Shown here piece after piece: positions 41,405 to 50,512 of a stretch of 64,000 nucleotides of DNA (position 1 is the stretch's first letter; each line of letters starts with the position of its first letter). The DNA is from RBG-16-49-21 sp040768125 (GTDB taxonomy: Bacteria > Spirochaetota > UBA4802 > UBA5550), in the NCBI GenBank assembly GCA_040768125.1, contig JAXGNG010000002.1:434001-498000 (forward strand), read 5' to 3'. A program made the translations under genes and the position numbers. Under the pieces are notes generated by a model. That model searched no databases. It was not told the DNA's origin and saw nothing but the letters and a program-made list of their open reading frames with translations.

Positions 41405-42724
41405 ATGGGAAAGTCTTCTATGCAGTACGCGGCGGCGTTATTTGTTGCCGCAATGATTCCGTTAACGGCCTGCACGCGCACCAGGCATTTCGAGCTCTCT
41501 CGTTTTGTGTCGCCCGAGACCTGCGCGGGGTGTCACGGGGATATCTACGACCAGTGGAAGGGGTCGATGCACAGCCTTTCCCATGGCGATCCGATTTACC
41601 TGAAGGTTGCCCTGAACGATCTGAAGGGGCTCACCGATCCTGATGAAATCAAGGAAGCCGAGTTGTGCGTGAAATGTCATACGCCCGTGGGGTTCGTGAG
41701 CGGCCTGCCCGTAAAAACCTCGGACCATGTGAAGGAAATCCCCGAACTGGCCCAAAAGGGCGTACAGTGCGATTTCTGCCATTCAACGACCGGCGCGGGA
41801 AAAATATACAATGCCGACCTCCGGCTTGATCCCGGGATGGGGGAGGACAATCCGGGGACCAAGCGCGGGCCACGCCGCGATTCCGTTTCAGATTATCATG
41901 AAACCGCCTATTCAAAATTCCACACGCAGTCTGAAATATGCGGTGCCTGTCATGATGTGCGGCATGTTGTCTTCGGAACGAAGCTCGAGACTTCCTACGA
42001 GGAATGGAAAGCGAGCCCCTATCCGTCGAAGGGGATTCCCTGCCAGGGTTGCCACATGTATCAGCGCCCCGGGGTGGCCGCCACGGGCTCAACCGAGCGT
42101 CCGTCGAATCCGGGAGAATCGGCGTCCGGCGGGCCTGAAAGGGAGCATGTCCACACGCATTATTTCGCGGGCGGGAATTCCCTTGTGCCCGCTCTTTCAG
42201 GAAGCTCCATTCACGCCGGGCTTGCCGAGGAGCGGCTGAAAAACGCTGCGACGTTATCGATAGACGGATCGGCGGAGGGTGGCGCTATCCGTGTCACGGT
42301 GAAGAACACCGGTGCAGGTCACAGCATCCCCACGGGACTCGCCCATGTGCGGCAGGTCTGGCTTGAAGTAAAGGTGACGGGAGAGGGGGGAAAGACCCTT
42401 CTCCACAGCGGAAAAATTGAGAAGACCGGCGCCCTCGACCCTTCAAGCGTGGTCTATCATGTGGTATTCGGCGACGGGAAGGGTAATCCGGTGTACAATG
42501 TCGCGAAGGCCCGGGAAATACTGAAGGACCGCAGGATAGAGGCGATGAAGAGCCTTTCGGAATCCTATAAGCTACCCGATGGCTCGAAGGGCCCCTTCAC
42601 GGTCGAGGCGAAGCTCTGGTATCGCCTGGCGCCCCAGGAGCTTATCGACGCAGTGGCAGGAAAGGGTGCCATTACAATTCCCTCGGTCCTCATGGCATCT
42701 GACCGCGTCACGATCAAACCATAG
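41405..42724 (+). CDS. pentaheme cytochrome c family protein
   Basis: 439-aa exported multiheme cytochrome. N-terminal hydrophobic segment with a lipobox-like MIPLTACTRT, so possibly a lipoprotein. Five CxxCH heme sites: CAGCH, CVKCH, CDFCH, CGACH and CQGCH, in the first half (about residues 40-220), typical of the cytochrome c554/NrfA-like fold. The second half has a beta-rich region (IRVTVKNTGAGHSIPTGLAHVRQVWLEV), seen in cytochrome c554-like surface cytochromes. GGGAGGG precedes the ATG at 41405. Role in electron transfer across the envelope is inferred. Confidence 0.88.
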   Translation: MGKSSMQYAAALFVAAMIPLTACTRTRHFELSRFVSPETCAGCHGDIYDQWKGSMHSLSHGDPIYLKVALNDLKGLTDPDEIKEAELCVKCHTPVGFVSGLPVKTSDHVKEIPELAQKGVQCDFCHSTTGAGKIYNADLRLDPGMGEDNPGTKRGPRRDSVSDYHETAYSKFHTQSEICGACHDVRHVVFGTKLETSYEEWKASPYPSKGIPCQGCHMYQRPGVAATGSTERPSNPGESASGGPEREHVHTHYFAGGNSLVPALSGSSIHAGLAEERLKNAATLSIDGSAEGGAIRVTVKNTGAGHSIPTGLAHVRQVWLEVKVTGEGGKTLLHSGKIEKTGALDPSSVVYHVVFGDGKGNPVYNVAKAREILKDRRIEAMKSLSESYKLPDGSKGPFTVEAKLWYRLAPQELIDAVAGKGAITIPSVLMASDRVTIKP

Positions 42725-42782
42725 GGGGCCGGGGAAAAGCGGGGTTTTGTTCTACGGGGCGGAGCCCCTTCCCGCGGACGAG

Positions 42783-43460
42783 ATGAATATTCAAAAGGCA
42801 ACGGGTCAGGTGTTGTATTTCTGTCTTCTTGCGGGGTTCCTCGCGAGCGTTGTCACGTGGGTACCAACCACGGCGTTAGCCCTGGATGCCGAGCCGGTAA
42901 CTCCGAGAAAGGGAAGGGGAAGCGATCTTTACATGCTCAATTACAACCGCTTCATAGAAAACGGTTTCTATATCGGGGCAACGGGGAGGGCGGCATTCTA
43001 TCGGAAGGGATGGGGGATCCAGGGCGGGGCCAGGGCCGCGTTCCTGGTCGACCATATTTTCGCGATCGGGGGCGCCTGCGAGGTTTCGCTCTACCAGTCA
43101 TCAGGATCGATCAGGCCGGACCGGTATTACGCCATCAACACCGGGTCGCCTGGAGCGATACGGACGCTCTACGGCGGGGCGTATCTCGCGTACCATATCT
43201 TTCATGACCGCATCGTCAATTTTTCCCTCGGGGCCATCGCGGGATTGGGGCGACTGGGCGGTGATTACCTGAAGGGATCCGGGACGCGATATTATTTCGT
43301 AGAGCCGGAGATCTGGATCTTCGTGAACCTTCCCCGATACGCCAGGATAGGAATCGGTACATCCTACCGGCATACGTGGGGGGTAGATTACATGGGTATC
43401 GGCGACGGCGATTTTCGGGGTTTCTCCGCGGGTTTACAGGTCCAGGCGGGGATCCTGTGA
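42783..43460 (+). CDS. secreted or outer-membrane beta-rich protein, unknown function
   Basis: 225 aa. Signal peptide from MNIQKATGQVLYFCLLAGFLASVV to ALALDAEP, then alternating aromatic/small-residue strands (FIENGFYIGATGRAAFYRK, GGAYLAYHIFHDRIVNFSLGAIAGLG), suggesting a small beta-barrel. Ends in VQAGIL. The start at 42783 has no strong RBS. 58 bp after the cytochrome gene on the same strand, so perhaps co-transcribed; with the cytochrome it may form an envelope electron-transfer pair, but that is a guess. Confidence 0.66.
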   Translation: MNIQKATGQVLYFCLLAGFLASVVTWVPTTALALDAEPVTPRKGRGSDLYMLNYNRFIENGFYIGATGRAAFYRKGWGIQGGARAAFLVDHIFAIGGACEVSLYQSSGSIRPDRYYAINTGSPGAIRTLYGGAYLAYHIFHDRIVNFSLGAIAGLGRLGGDYLKGSGTRYYFVEPEIWIFVNLPRYARIGIGTSYRHTWGVDYMGIGDGDFRGFSAGLQVQAGIL

Positions 43461-43493
43461 CTTCCGCCATGTGTCCCGTTATGGCGCGTATTA

Positions 43494-43967
43494 TCATTTT
43501 ATTTCGCGAAGCGTGGAGAGCACCTGCTCAGCGTGGCCGGCGACCCTGACCTTCTCCCAGACGTGCCGGATGATACCTTTCCCGTCAATGAGAAAGGTAG
43601 AGCGCACTACGCCGTAGGTTTCCTTACCGTACATCTTCTTCAGCTGCCAGGCGCCGTATTGTTTCAATACGTCCCTGCCCTGGTCGCTAAGGAGGGTGAT
43701 ACCGAGATCATGCTTCAAAATGAATTTACCGTGGCTTTCGCAGGAATCAGGGCTTACGCCAATGACCGTCGCCTTCAGGCGGTTGAATTCAGGCGCAAGT
43801 GAGGTGAAGTCAAGGGCCTCAGTCGTGCACCCGGAGGTATTGTCCCTGGGATAAAAATAGAGCACCACCCAGCGTCCGTGGAAGTCGCTTAGGGACACGG
43901 CCTCACCCTCGGAATCGGGCAGGATAAAGTGCGGGGCGGCCGCACCGGGGGAAAGTTTTTTGCTCAT
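43494..43967 (-). CDS. bcp: peroxiredoxin, Bcp/PrxQ type without the usual resolving cysteine
   Basis: 157-aa thiol peroxidase. Peroxidatic cysteine C47 in YPRDNTSGCTTEALDF, with the PxxxT/SxxC motif intact apart from Asp-Asn-Thr-Ser before Gly-Cys. The resolving Cys, normally five residues later (CTTEACDF), is Leu52, so it is the 1-Cys form or uses C77 in SPDSCESH. Start MSKKLSPGAAAPHF at 43967 is the likely one; frame extends to 44021. Convergent with the outer-membrane-type gene, and part of the oxygen-defence region. Confidence 0.9.
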   Translation of the reverse strand: MSKKLSPGAAAPHFILPDSEGEAVSLSDFHGRWVVLYFYPRDNTSGCTTEALDFTSLAPEFNRLKATVIGVSPDSCESHGKFILKHDLGITLLSDQGRDVLKQYGAWQLKKMYGKETYGVVRSTFLIDGKGIIRHVWEKVRVAGHAEQVLSTLREIK

Positions 43968-44111
43968 CTGCGTGCATCTCCATTTTTGTTTCATGAACCG
44001 AATTGGCCAGAGGAGGTCCATCGGTCATATCATGGATCGTCGGCTCCGGGATTAACATGCCGGGAGTTTACTGCAACAGCCGGCACGTCAATCATACCAA
44101 GGAGCAAGGGA

Positions 44112-44774
44112 ATGTCAAGCGCAGAATCAGGCGGATTGATAGGCGAAATACTGGAAATGCACCGCGCCATCAGGGAGCGTGTGGGTGCGCGCCTCGAGGA
44201 CTTCAGGAGGTTATGGGAATCGGCTGATGATGGGGAGCTCTTCACCGAGCTTGCCTTCTGCATACTCACGCCCCAGTCGGGGGCCCGGCGATGCGGCAGG
44301 GCCATCGAGCTCCTAGTCGACCGGGGTCTGCTGTTCGGCGGCAGCCGCGGGGAAATAAGTCGGGCGATTAACATGGTGCGCTTCAGGAACAACAAGGCCC
44401 GGTACCTTGTTGATGCGCGAGAGAGGTTTGTCGAGGGGGGCGAATCGATTCGTGCAATCCATCGGTCACGGGGGTGTGATCCTTACGAAACACGGCGCTG
44501 GTTGGCGGCGAACGTGACGGGCATAGGGTACAAGGAGGCGAGCCATTTCATGAGGAATATCGGCATCGGCGAGAATTTCGCGATTCTTGACCGCCATGTC
44601 CTGAGGAACATGGTGAACCTTGGTTTGCTTGACGAATTGCCCGGGACGCTATCCCCCTCTCGCTACCTTGCCTGCGAGAAACTCCTCGGCGGGTTCGCGG
44701 CTGAAATCGGGATCCCCATGGGCCATCTTGATTTCGTGCTCTGGTACAGGGAAACCGGCGATATCTTTAAATGA
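44112..44774 (+). CDS. ogg: 8-oxoguanine DNA glycosylase/lyase, Ogg type (HhH-GPD)
   Basis: 220-aa base-excision glycosylase that removes oxidised guanine and nicks the backbone. Helix-hairpin-helix and catalytic region: NVTGIGYKEASHFMRNIG (catalytic Lys) then NFAILDRHVLRNM (conserved Asp). ILTPQSGARRC near the N-terminus is typical of the archaeal/bacterial Ogg2 group. AAGGAGCAAGGGA precedes the ATG at 44112. The frame opens further upstream, but without homology. Fits the surrounding oxidative-damage defence genes. Confidence 0.82.
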   Translation: MSSAESGGLIGEILEMHRAIRERVGARLEDFRRLWESADDGELFTELAFCILTPQSGARRCGRAIELLVDRGLLFGGSRGEISRAINMVRFRNNKARYLVDARERFVEGGESIRAIHRSRGCDPYETRRWLAANVTGIGYKEASHFMRNIGIGENFAILDRHVLRNMVNLGLLDELPGTLSPSRYLACEKLLGGFAAEIGIPMGHLDFVLWYRETGDIFK

Positions 44775-44778
44775 CCCG

Positions 44779-44795
44779 CCCGGACCCCGTCCGGG
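44779..44795. other. 7-bp GC hairpin between convergent genes
   Basis: CCCGGAC (44779-44785), loop CCC, GTCCGGG (44789-44795), in the 34-bp gap between ogg and the ferritin-like gene. No T-run on either side, so terminator status is doubtful. Confidence 0.45.
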
Positions 44796-44808
44796 ACCGG
44801 GAGATTCA

Positions 44809-45294
44809 CTATCGCTCATCGAGGAGGAGCCTGTCGGTAAGTTCGATAAGCGTGATGACGTGTTTTCGTTCCTCGTCGATGATCCTGTCAAGGACGGCGA
44901 TACTCTCGCTTCCATCGGGGTACAGCCTTTTCATCTCGCTGTACAGGAGTATGGAATCCTTCTCCGCGTTGAAGGCGTACTGGACCGCACCGCGGGGTGT
45001 GGTTATGCCGGCAAGTACCTTGCGCGCGTCCACTGAATCGCGATTGAATATCCTTGGCCCGCCGATCGCTTTCAGGTAGGAAAAGTATTCGTCGGTGAAT
45101 ACTCCCGCCTCCGCCTTCGCGGTCGCCATGGATTGGAACAGTTCCTTGTGCACGAGCTCCTCGTCGGCAAGAAAATCAAAGACCTCTGAAATCGCGGGGT
45201 CCTTGAATTTTTTTATCGCCTCACGGTAGAATTCATATCCCGTTTCCTCAACGCCGACGGCGATGTCGATGATTTCCCTGATTGAATATGACAT
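44809..45294 (-). CDS. ferritin-like diiron protein (rubrerythrin domain only)
   Basis: 161 aa, all-helical, with diiron motifs ETGYEFYREAIKK (Glu), DEELVHKELF (Glu-x2-His), EKDSILLYSEM and DEERKHVITL. It lacks the rubredoxin domain, so it belongs to the YhaI/COG1633-type ferritin family. Likely Fe or peroxide handling. Downstream of pepA on the same strand after a 91-bp gap. Confidence 0.85.
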   Translation of the reverse strand: MSYSIREIIDIAVGVEETGYEFYREAIKKFKDPAISEVFDFLADEELVHKELFQSMATAKAEAGVFTDEYFSYLKAIGGPRIFNRDSVDARKVLAGITTPRGAVQYAFNAEKDSILLYSEMKRLYPDGSESIAVLDRIIDEERKHVITLIELTDRLLLDER

Positions 45295-45385
45295 GGCACA
45301 CCCCGCAAATGATTTCAGCAGATTCTCGGCTCAGGGAGCGTTTTGTCAAGCCAATATCGATGGGATTCCTTCACTGGGCGCCGCA

Positions 45386-46858
45386 TCACTTCCAGCTGGC
45401 AATGGCCTCTACAAGGAGCCGGACTCCGTAGCCCGTGGCGTGCTTCGGTCGGTATCCCCTCTGCTTGGAGAACCGCGCGGTTCCCGCGATGTCGATATGG
45501 GCCCAGGGCGTGCCGTCGACGAAATTCTTCAGGAATATCGCTCCCATGATCGTGCCGGCGTTTTTTTCGGACGATATGTTGCAGAGGTCCGCGATGTCTG
45601 ATTTCATGTTTTCCTCGTAATCCTTCAGGAGGGGGAGCCGCCAGAGGGATTCCCCCGTCGCGCGGGCGGATTCCTCCAGGAGGGAGGCGAGGGCGTCGTC
45701 CCGGGTGAGGTACGCGGCTACGAGCTCGCCGAATGTGACCAGGCATGCCCCCGTCAGGGTCGCAATGTCGATCATGCACGAGGGTTTCAGGGTCTTTTCG
45801 GTGAAGGCGATCGCGTCGGCGAGGATGAGGCGTCCCTCGGCGTCGGTATTGCCGATTTCGACCGTCAGGCCACGATACGACCTGAAGACGTCGCCGGGCC
45901 TATAAGCTTCGCCGGAGAGCATGTTCTCCGTCAGGGGAAGCACGGCGTACATGTTTTTCCTGAGTCCCAGCTCCGCGACGGATTTGAACGCGTAGAGGGC
46001 GGCGGCTGCGCCCGCCATGTCGGTACGCATATCCTCGATATGGCCCGTCGGCTTCAGATTGATTCCGCCGCTGTCGAAGGTGATTCCCTTGCCGATGACG
46101 GCGAGGAACCTGTTGTTCTTACGGTCTCCCCGGTAGGTGAGGACAACAAGGTGGGGCGGCTTCTTGCTTCCCCGGTTGACCGCGAGGAGCAGACCCATCT
46201 TCATTTTTACAAGGTCACGCTTTCCATATATTTTGCAGGTGACGCCCGGGATGGATCGAAGGGCGGCCGCCTGGCGGGCAATCCCCCGTGAATCGCTCCT
46301 GTCGCTGGTTTCATTGATCAGGTCGCGGCAGAGCAGGGTATTGCGCGATATGATCGCGACCCTGCGAAGAATGTCAGGGGCGTTCCTTAGATCGGTAAAG
46401 ATGCGGGCGCTGCGCAGGGGAGTGGTTCGGTCGTCGTCCTTTTTTGTCTTGTAGGCGTCGAACTGGTAGTTCCCCAGGTGGAGTCCCTCGGCTACCGCGG
46501 CGATAGTTATCCCGGGGTCAAGTCCGGTTTTCCCCGGCAAAACAACCTGGATGGAATTGATCGATTTCTCCCTGCAGAGGTTCACGGCACTCGCCGCCGA
46601 TCTGCGGAGTGATTCTGCGTCGATTTCCCCGATTTTTCCTATCCCGCACAGTATCACCCTGGGGTGCTTCGAGAATGGAAGGAAGGACGTCTCGGATTGC
46701 CTGCCCTTGAAAAAGCCGATGTCCGTGGTCGATTCAACGTATTCGAAGCCGGGTGGGAGATACGGTCCCGGTTTCTTTTCACCGCGCTCCTCGAGGAAAA
46801 TGACGACGGTGTCGTTCCGCGAGAACGAAGCGGGCATTTTTCTGGCGGTAATCTCCAT
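45386..46858 (-). CDS. pepA: cytosol aminopeptidase (M17 leucyl aminopeptidase)
   Basis: 490-aa dizinc exopeptidase. Metal and catalytic motifs present: IGKGITFDSGGINLKP, DMAGAAAALYAF, and NTDAEGRLILADAI (M17 signature). Start at 46858 is set by GGAGGG about 5 bp upstream. Only 13 bp separate it from the rnr stop, so the two are probably co-transcribed (rnr first). Confidence 0.94.
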   Translation of the reverse strand: MEITARKMPASFSRNDTVVIFLEERGEKKPGPYLPPGFEYVESTTDIGFFKGRQSETSFLPFSKHPRVILCGIGKIGEIDAESLRRSAASAVNLCREKSINSIQVVLPGKTGLDPGITIAAVAEGLHLGNYQFDAYKTKKDDDRTTPLRSARIFTDLRNAPDILRRVAIISRNTLLCRDLINETSDRSDSRGIARQAAALRSIPGVTCKIYGKRDLVKMKMGLLLAVNRGSKKPPHLVVLTYRGDRKNNRFLAVIGKGITFDSGGINLKPTGHIEDMRTDMAGAAAALYAFKSVAELGLRKNMYAVLPLTENMLSGEAYRPGDVFRSYRGLTVEIGNTDAEGRLILADAIAFTEKTLKPSCMIDIATLTGACLVTFGELVAAYLTRDDALASLLEESARATGESLWRLPLLKDYEENMKSDIADLCNISSEKNAGTIMGAIFLKNFVDGTPWAHIDIAGTARFSKQRGYRPKHATGYGVRLLVEAIASWK

Positions 46859-46871
46859 GGTGTCCCTCCTG

Positions 46872-48953
46872 TCAGGCCGGTTCAAAGTCAATGATCATTC
46901 TTTCAATCTCCACGCCGGTGAGCTTCACCCTTACCGAATCACCCATCCGGAAGCGCTTTCCATGGCGCTTTCCGATAACCGTGAAATCGTCCTCCATGAC
47001 AAGGTAGTAATCGTCGGTGAGCGCGCGGAGGGGCACCATCCCCTCGACGGGAATGTCCTTCAGGGTGACGTAAAACCCGTAGCGGCTCACGCCGCTCACT
47101 ATGCCGGTGAATTCCTCGCCCACGCGCCCTTTCATGAGGCGGCACGACTTGATTCTTCGGAAGTCACGCTCGGCGGCCTGGGCGATCCGTTCCGTTTCGG
47201 AGCTCTTTTCAGCGATGACGGCGAGTTCCTCGGGGGCATAGGGAGACGGGGAGCCGTCGATGAGCGCCTTCAGGCAGCGGTGCACCACGAGGTCCGGGTA
47301 GCGGCGGATCGGGGAAGTGAAGTGGGTATAGTCCCTGAAGCCAAGGCCGAAATGGCCGTCGGGCGTGACGCCGTAATTCGCCTGCATGAGGGATTTCAGG
47401 ATCACGAGATTGACGACATGCTCGATATCCTTTCCCTTTACCAGTTCGAGGACATGCTGGATGCTGGCCGTGGTGTTTCCCGATGCCCTGAAGGCAATGC
47501 CGAGCTGGCGAAGAAAATCGCGCAGCAGAAGAAGGCTGTCGGGACTGACCTCATCATGGTTTCGGTAGAGCGAGGGCCTGCCGCTTTCACGCAGGGCCCG
47601 GGATACTACCACGTTGGCGGAGAGCATGAATTCTTCGATGATAAGGTGGCTCTTGAGCCGCTCGATGTACTTGATGTCCGTCACCACGTTGTTCTCGTAC
47701 ACGAGGGACTGGTCCGTGAGGTTGAGCTCAAGGCTCCCCTCCCTGAGACGCCGTGCGTTGAGCACCGACGCGAGTTGATACATGTCATCAAGGGCGACCC
47801 TGAGGGTGCCCTTCTCCGGGCCGCGTATCAGGGCGTCGGCGCTCTCGTAGGTGAGGCGGTGGTCGACCAGGATCACGCCCCTGTGAAAGCGCCGGTCCCG
47901 CACGGACCCGTGGCGATCGATGTCAATCTCTACCGTCATGGAAAGACGATCGGTCCCCTCCCTGAGCGAGCAGAGATCGTTGGACAACTGCTCGGGGATC
48001 ATCGGTACGACGGCGTTCCCGAGGTAATAGCTCGTGCCGCGCGAAAGCGCCTCCCGGTCAAGCGGGGATCCTTTGCGCACGTAGGCGGAAACGTCCGCGA
48101 TATGGACGTAGAGCGTGAAGCCGCTCCGGTTTTTTTCAAGCGAGATGGCGTCGTCGAAATCCTTGGCGTCTTTCCCGTCGATGGTGATGGTGAAGAGATG
48201 GGCGTAGCTTTTTCGTTTCTTCTCATCAAGCTCGGGAGGCTCGTCAAGCTCGGGGTAGTTCCCGTGCGGTCCCGGAACGCCGTGCTTGATGAAAACGCGT
48301 TCGAGGTCATAGCTTTCATCGTCGGGTGAAAATGTCGAGATGACGCTGCATCGCTGCCGGCCACGGTATGCGTCTTCCTCGAGGCGTACCATGGCGATGT
48401 CGCCCACACGGGGAACGGGGGATCCGTCGTTCCGCGCAGAGCAGGCCTCGCGGTTGCCCGGCGCGTCCATGAGGGCGTAAATGACCGAGTCCCTGGTGCC
48501 GTGTATCACGCGGGCGAAATACGAGGTCCTGGAGCGTTCGATGATCGCATCGACGGCGCCCTGGATGACGCCTTTTCTGGCCCCCGTTATGGAGCCCCTG
48601 ACAAGATCGTTGTTATGGGCCCCGGCGCTTGAGGCGGCGGATACGTGTATCTCGTCATCGTCGGGAAGCCTCACGATCCCGTTCCCGCGCCCGGTGATGC
48701 GGATGCGTCCCTCGAACAGAAAGGGAATTGCCTTCGAATAGGTGTTGCGCTTTTTTTTTAGCAGCCCTGCGTCGGTGAGCTCTTCGAGTGTCCTGTCGAT
48801 GATGGCGGCGATTCGCTCCGGCGAATGGCTCTTCCGGCCGCCTTTCGGCGGGCCCACGTGGTGGCGGGTAAGCTCTGCGGTGATATCCCTGCGTGTGAAG
48901 TCGCCATTCAGGCCGGCGATAAATGATACAACGTGTTTCGATGTGACGGGCAT
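46872..48953 (-). CDS. rnr: ribonuclease R
   Basis: 3'-5' exoribonuclease that degrades structured RNA. 693 aa with N-terminal winged helix (FIAGLNGDFTRRDITAEL), cold-shock domains, RNB catalytic domain with FTITIDGKDAKDFDDAISL (metal-binding Asp residues) and a C-terminal S1 domain (GEEFTGIVSGVSRYGFYVTL). Starts 8 bp after the preceding coiled-coil gene's stop. Slightly shorter than E. coli RNase R, lacking the basic tail. Confidence 0.94.
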   Translation of the reverse strand: MPVTSKHVVSFIAGLNGDFTRRDITAELTRHHVGPPKGGRKSHSPERIAAIIDRTLEELTDAGLLKKKRNTYSKAIPFLFEGRIRITGRGNGIVRLPDDDEIHVSAASSAGAHNNDLVRGSITGARKGVIQGAVDAIIERSRTSYFARVIHGTRDSVIYALMDAPGNREACSARNDGSPVPRVGDIAMVRLEEDAYRGRQRCSVISTFSPDDESYDLERVFIKHGVPGPHGNYPELDEPPELDEKKRKSYAHLFTITIDGKDAKDFDDAISLEKNRSGFTLYVHIADVSAYVRKGSPLDREALSRGTSYYLGNAVVPMIPEQLSNDLCSLREGTDRLSMTVEIDIDRHGSVRDRRFHRGVILVDHRLTYESADALIRGPEKGTLRVALDDMYQLASVLNARRLREGSLELNLTDQSLVYENNVVTDIKYIERLKSHLIIEEFMLSANVVVSRALRESGRPSLYRNHDEVSPDSLLLLRDFLRQLGIAFRASGNTTASIQHVLELVKGKDIEHVVNLVILKSLMQANYGVTPDGHFGLGFRDYTHFTSPIRRYPDLVVHRCLKALIDGSPSPYAPEELAVIAEKSSETERIAQAAERDFRRIKSCRLMKGRVGEEFTGIVSGVSRYGFYVTLKDIPVEGMVPLRALTDDYYLVMEDDFTVIGKRHGKRFRMGDSVRVKLTGVEIERMIIDFEPA

Positions 48954-48961
48954 GGATCCGG

Positions 48962-49315
48962 CTATTCTTTGCCCTCCCCGGGTTGCTCCGGTTCTGCCTT
49001 TGCTGCTTTTGCCGTTTTTGATTCGGCTTTTATTTTTTCGATTTCTGATTTCTTCTCCTCGATCGTTCGCTTGAGCGAATTAACCTTTTCATACAGCTCC
49101 GTGATTTTATTTTCCTTGCAGTCAATAGTCGACGCGCCCCCGTCGATGGCGGCGATGACATGTCTCCCGGTTTCCTTTTCGGCGATTCCGAGGTCGATCC
49201 CGAGGCGCTTGATGTCGAGATTGATCTTTGCGATACGCGCGAGTTCCTCGGTCTTGCTGACAACGATCTCGCCGTACTTGACGATGGTCTCTCCCGCTTC
49301 CTTGAGTATACCCAT
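48962..49315 (-). CDS. small coiled-coil protein, unknown function
   Basis: 117 aa, mostly helical. The region ITELYEKVNSLKRTIEEKK is a heptad coiled coil, and the tail is Lys/Ala/Glu-rich. The N-terminal GETIVKYGEIVVSKTEELAR is also helical, with no signal peptide. One Cys (in STIDCKENK). GGAG precedes the ATG. Upstream of rnr and apparently in the same transcript. No family recognised. Confidence 0.62.
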   Translation of the reverse strand: MGILKEAGETIVKYGEIVVSKTEELARIAKINLDIKRLGIDLGIAEKETGRHVIAAIDGGASTIDCKENKITELYEKVNSLKRTIEEKKSEIEKIKAESKTAKAAKAEPEQPGEGKE

Positions 49316-49385
49316 TGCATTTCTCCTTCATCCCGTGATGGATTGTATCTATCCCAGGAAGGAAACCTTGTCAATACAAAAGAGC

Positions 49386-49411
49386 GAAAAAAAGGGGGCG
49401 CCGGGAGCCCC
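49386..49411 (-). terminator. intrinsic terminator after the nitronate-monooxygenase-like gene
   Basis: Stem GGGGGC/GCCCCC (49393-49398 with 49406-49411), 7-nt loop, followed on the minus strand by a seven-T run at 49386-49392. 9 bp downstream of the gene stop. Confidence 0.88.
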
Positions 49412-49419
49412 CGTTATCT

Positions 49420-50454
49420 TCAGAGTTTTGATCCGATGCTTCGGTACGTCTGTTTCGCCTCTTTGACGATTCTTTCGATCATGTCCTTCACCGTAGGGGT
49501 ATCGTGGATGATACCCGTAATCTGCCCCATGGGAAGTACTCCTTTTGCGTTGTCACCGTCCATGGTCCCTGCCTTGAAAGCGTCGAATCCAATGGCCATG
49601 CGTGCCATCTGCAGTGATCTTTTAACGCCCATAAACAGTATGCCCACGGCAAGCTTCAGCCAGGGGAATCCGAGGAGCTTTGCGATTTTTCGCGACATCA
49701 ACAGGGCGGAAAGGGGATTGAGGCGTTTATTGATGAGCCGTGATGACCCCTTGGACTTGATCACCCGGGCGGGCAGTCCGTCCACCCTGTTGGTATAGAC
49801 AGTGGAGAACACGTCGAGCTCATTGCTCATGGCCTTCTGTGATTCATGGACCGGGCTTTCCCTGGTGTTCATGAAACGGGTTCCCATGGCGATCCCCTCG
49901 GCACCCAGGGCGAGGGCCGAGGCGAGTCCGCGGCCGTCGGCAAAGCCGCCCGCGGCAATCACCGGGATGGTGACCGAGTCGGCGATGAAGGGGACCAGGA
50001 CAAGGGAGGTAACCTCTCCCCCGTGCCCTGCGGCCTCGTGACCGGTGACGAGGAGGGCGTCCGCGCCGTCCCGCTGGGCGGCCAGGGCGTGCTTGAGCGT
50101 GGTCACCGTGGCGATCACCTTCCCGCCGTAGGCGTGCACCTCCCTGCATATCCAGTCACCCTTGCCGAGGGCGTAGTTGACAATCGGCACCTTCTCGCCT
50201 ATGATAATGCGCGCGTTACGTTCCGCCCCGGGAAAATAGAGGGTAACGTTGGCGGCGAATGGTTTTTTGGTGAGCTTTTTCGTTCTCCTGATATAGTCAG
50301 CCGTTTCATCCGCGTTGAGTATCCCCGTCGCGAGGATGCCGAGGCCGCCGGCCTCGGCGACCGCCGCGACAAGTTCCGGCGTGCTGATCCAGCTCATGCC
50401 TGACAGAACGATGGGATACTTGATGCCGAAAATTTTTGTGATCTGCGTTTTCAT
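49420..50454 (-). CDS. nitronate monooxygenase / FabK-like FMN enzyme
   Basis: 344-aa TIM-barrel flavoprotein of the 2-nitropropane dioxygenase family. YPIVLSGMSWISTPELVAAV, LLVTGHEAAGHGG (FMN/phosphate and catalytic His), and VIAAGGFADGRGLASALALGAEGIAMGTRF are characteristic. Could detoxify nitronates or act as an enoyl-ACP reductase (FabK). Next to an acyl-CoA dehydrogenase, so lipid metabolism is plausible. The start at 50454 (MKTQITKIFGIKYP) matches family N-termini. Confidence 0.83.
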   Translation of the reverse strand: MKTQITKIFGIKYPIVLSGMSWISTPELVAAVAEAGGLGILATGILNADETADYIRRTKKLTKKPFAANVTLYFPGAERNARIIIGEKVPIVNYALGKGDWICREVHAYGGKVIATVTTLKHALAAQRDGADALLVTGHEAAGHGGEVTSLVLVPFIADSVTIPVIAAGGFADGRGLASALALGAEGIAMGTRFMNTRESPVHESQKAMSNELDVFSTVYTNRVDGLPARVIKSKGSSRLINKRLNPLSALLMSRKIAKLLGFPWLKLAVGILFMGVKRSLQMARMAIGFDAFKAGTMDGDNAKGVLPMGQITGIIHDTPTVKDMIERIVKEAKQTYRSIGSKL

Positions 50455-50512
50455 TCGGTCCCTCCCGGGTTTCGATGATCTGTGCAATACGCCGGAGATC
50501 GACGCGGCATGC

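Noticed and set aside
46551..48329. Plus-strand open frame of 592 codons opposite pepA and rnr
   Set aside because: It spans two well-conserved minus-strand genes, so it is an antisense artefact of codon bias.
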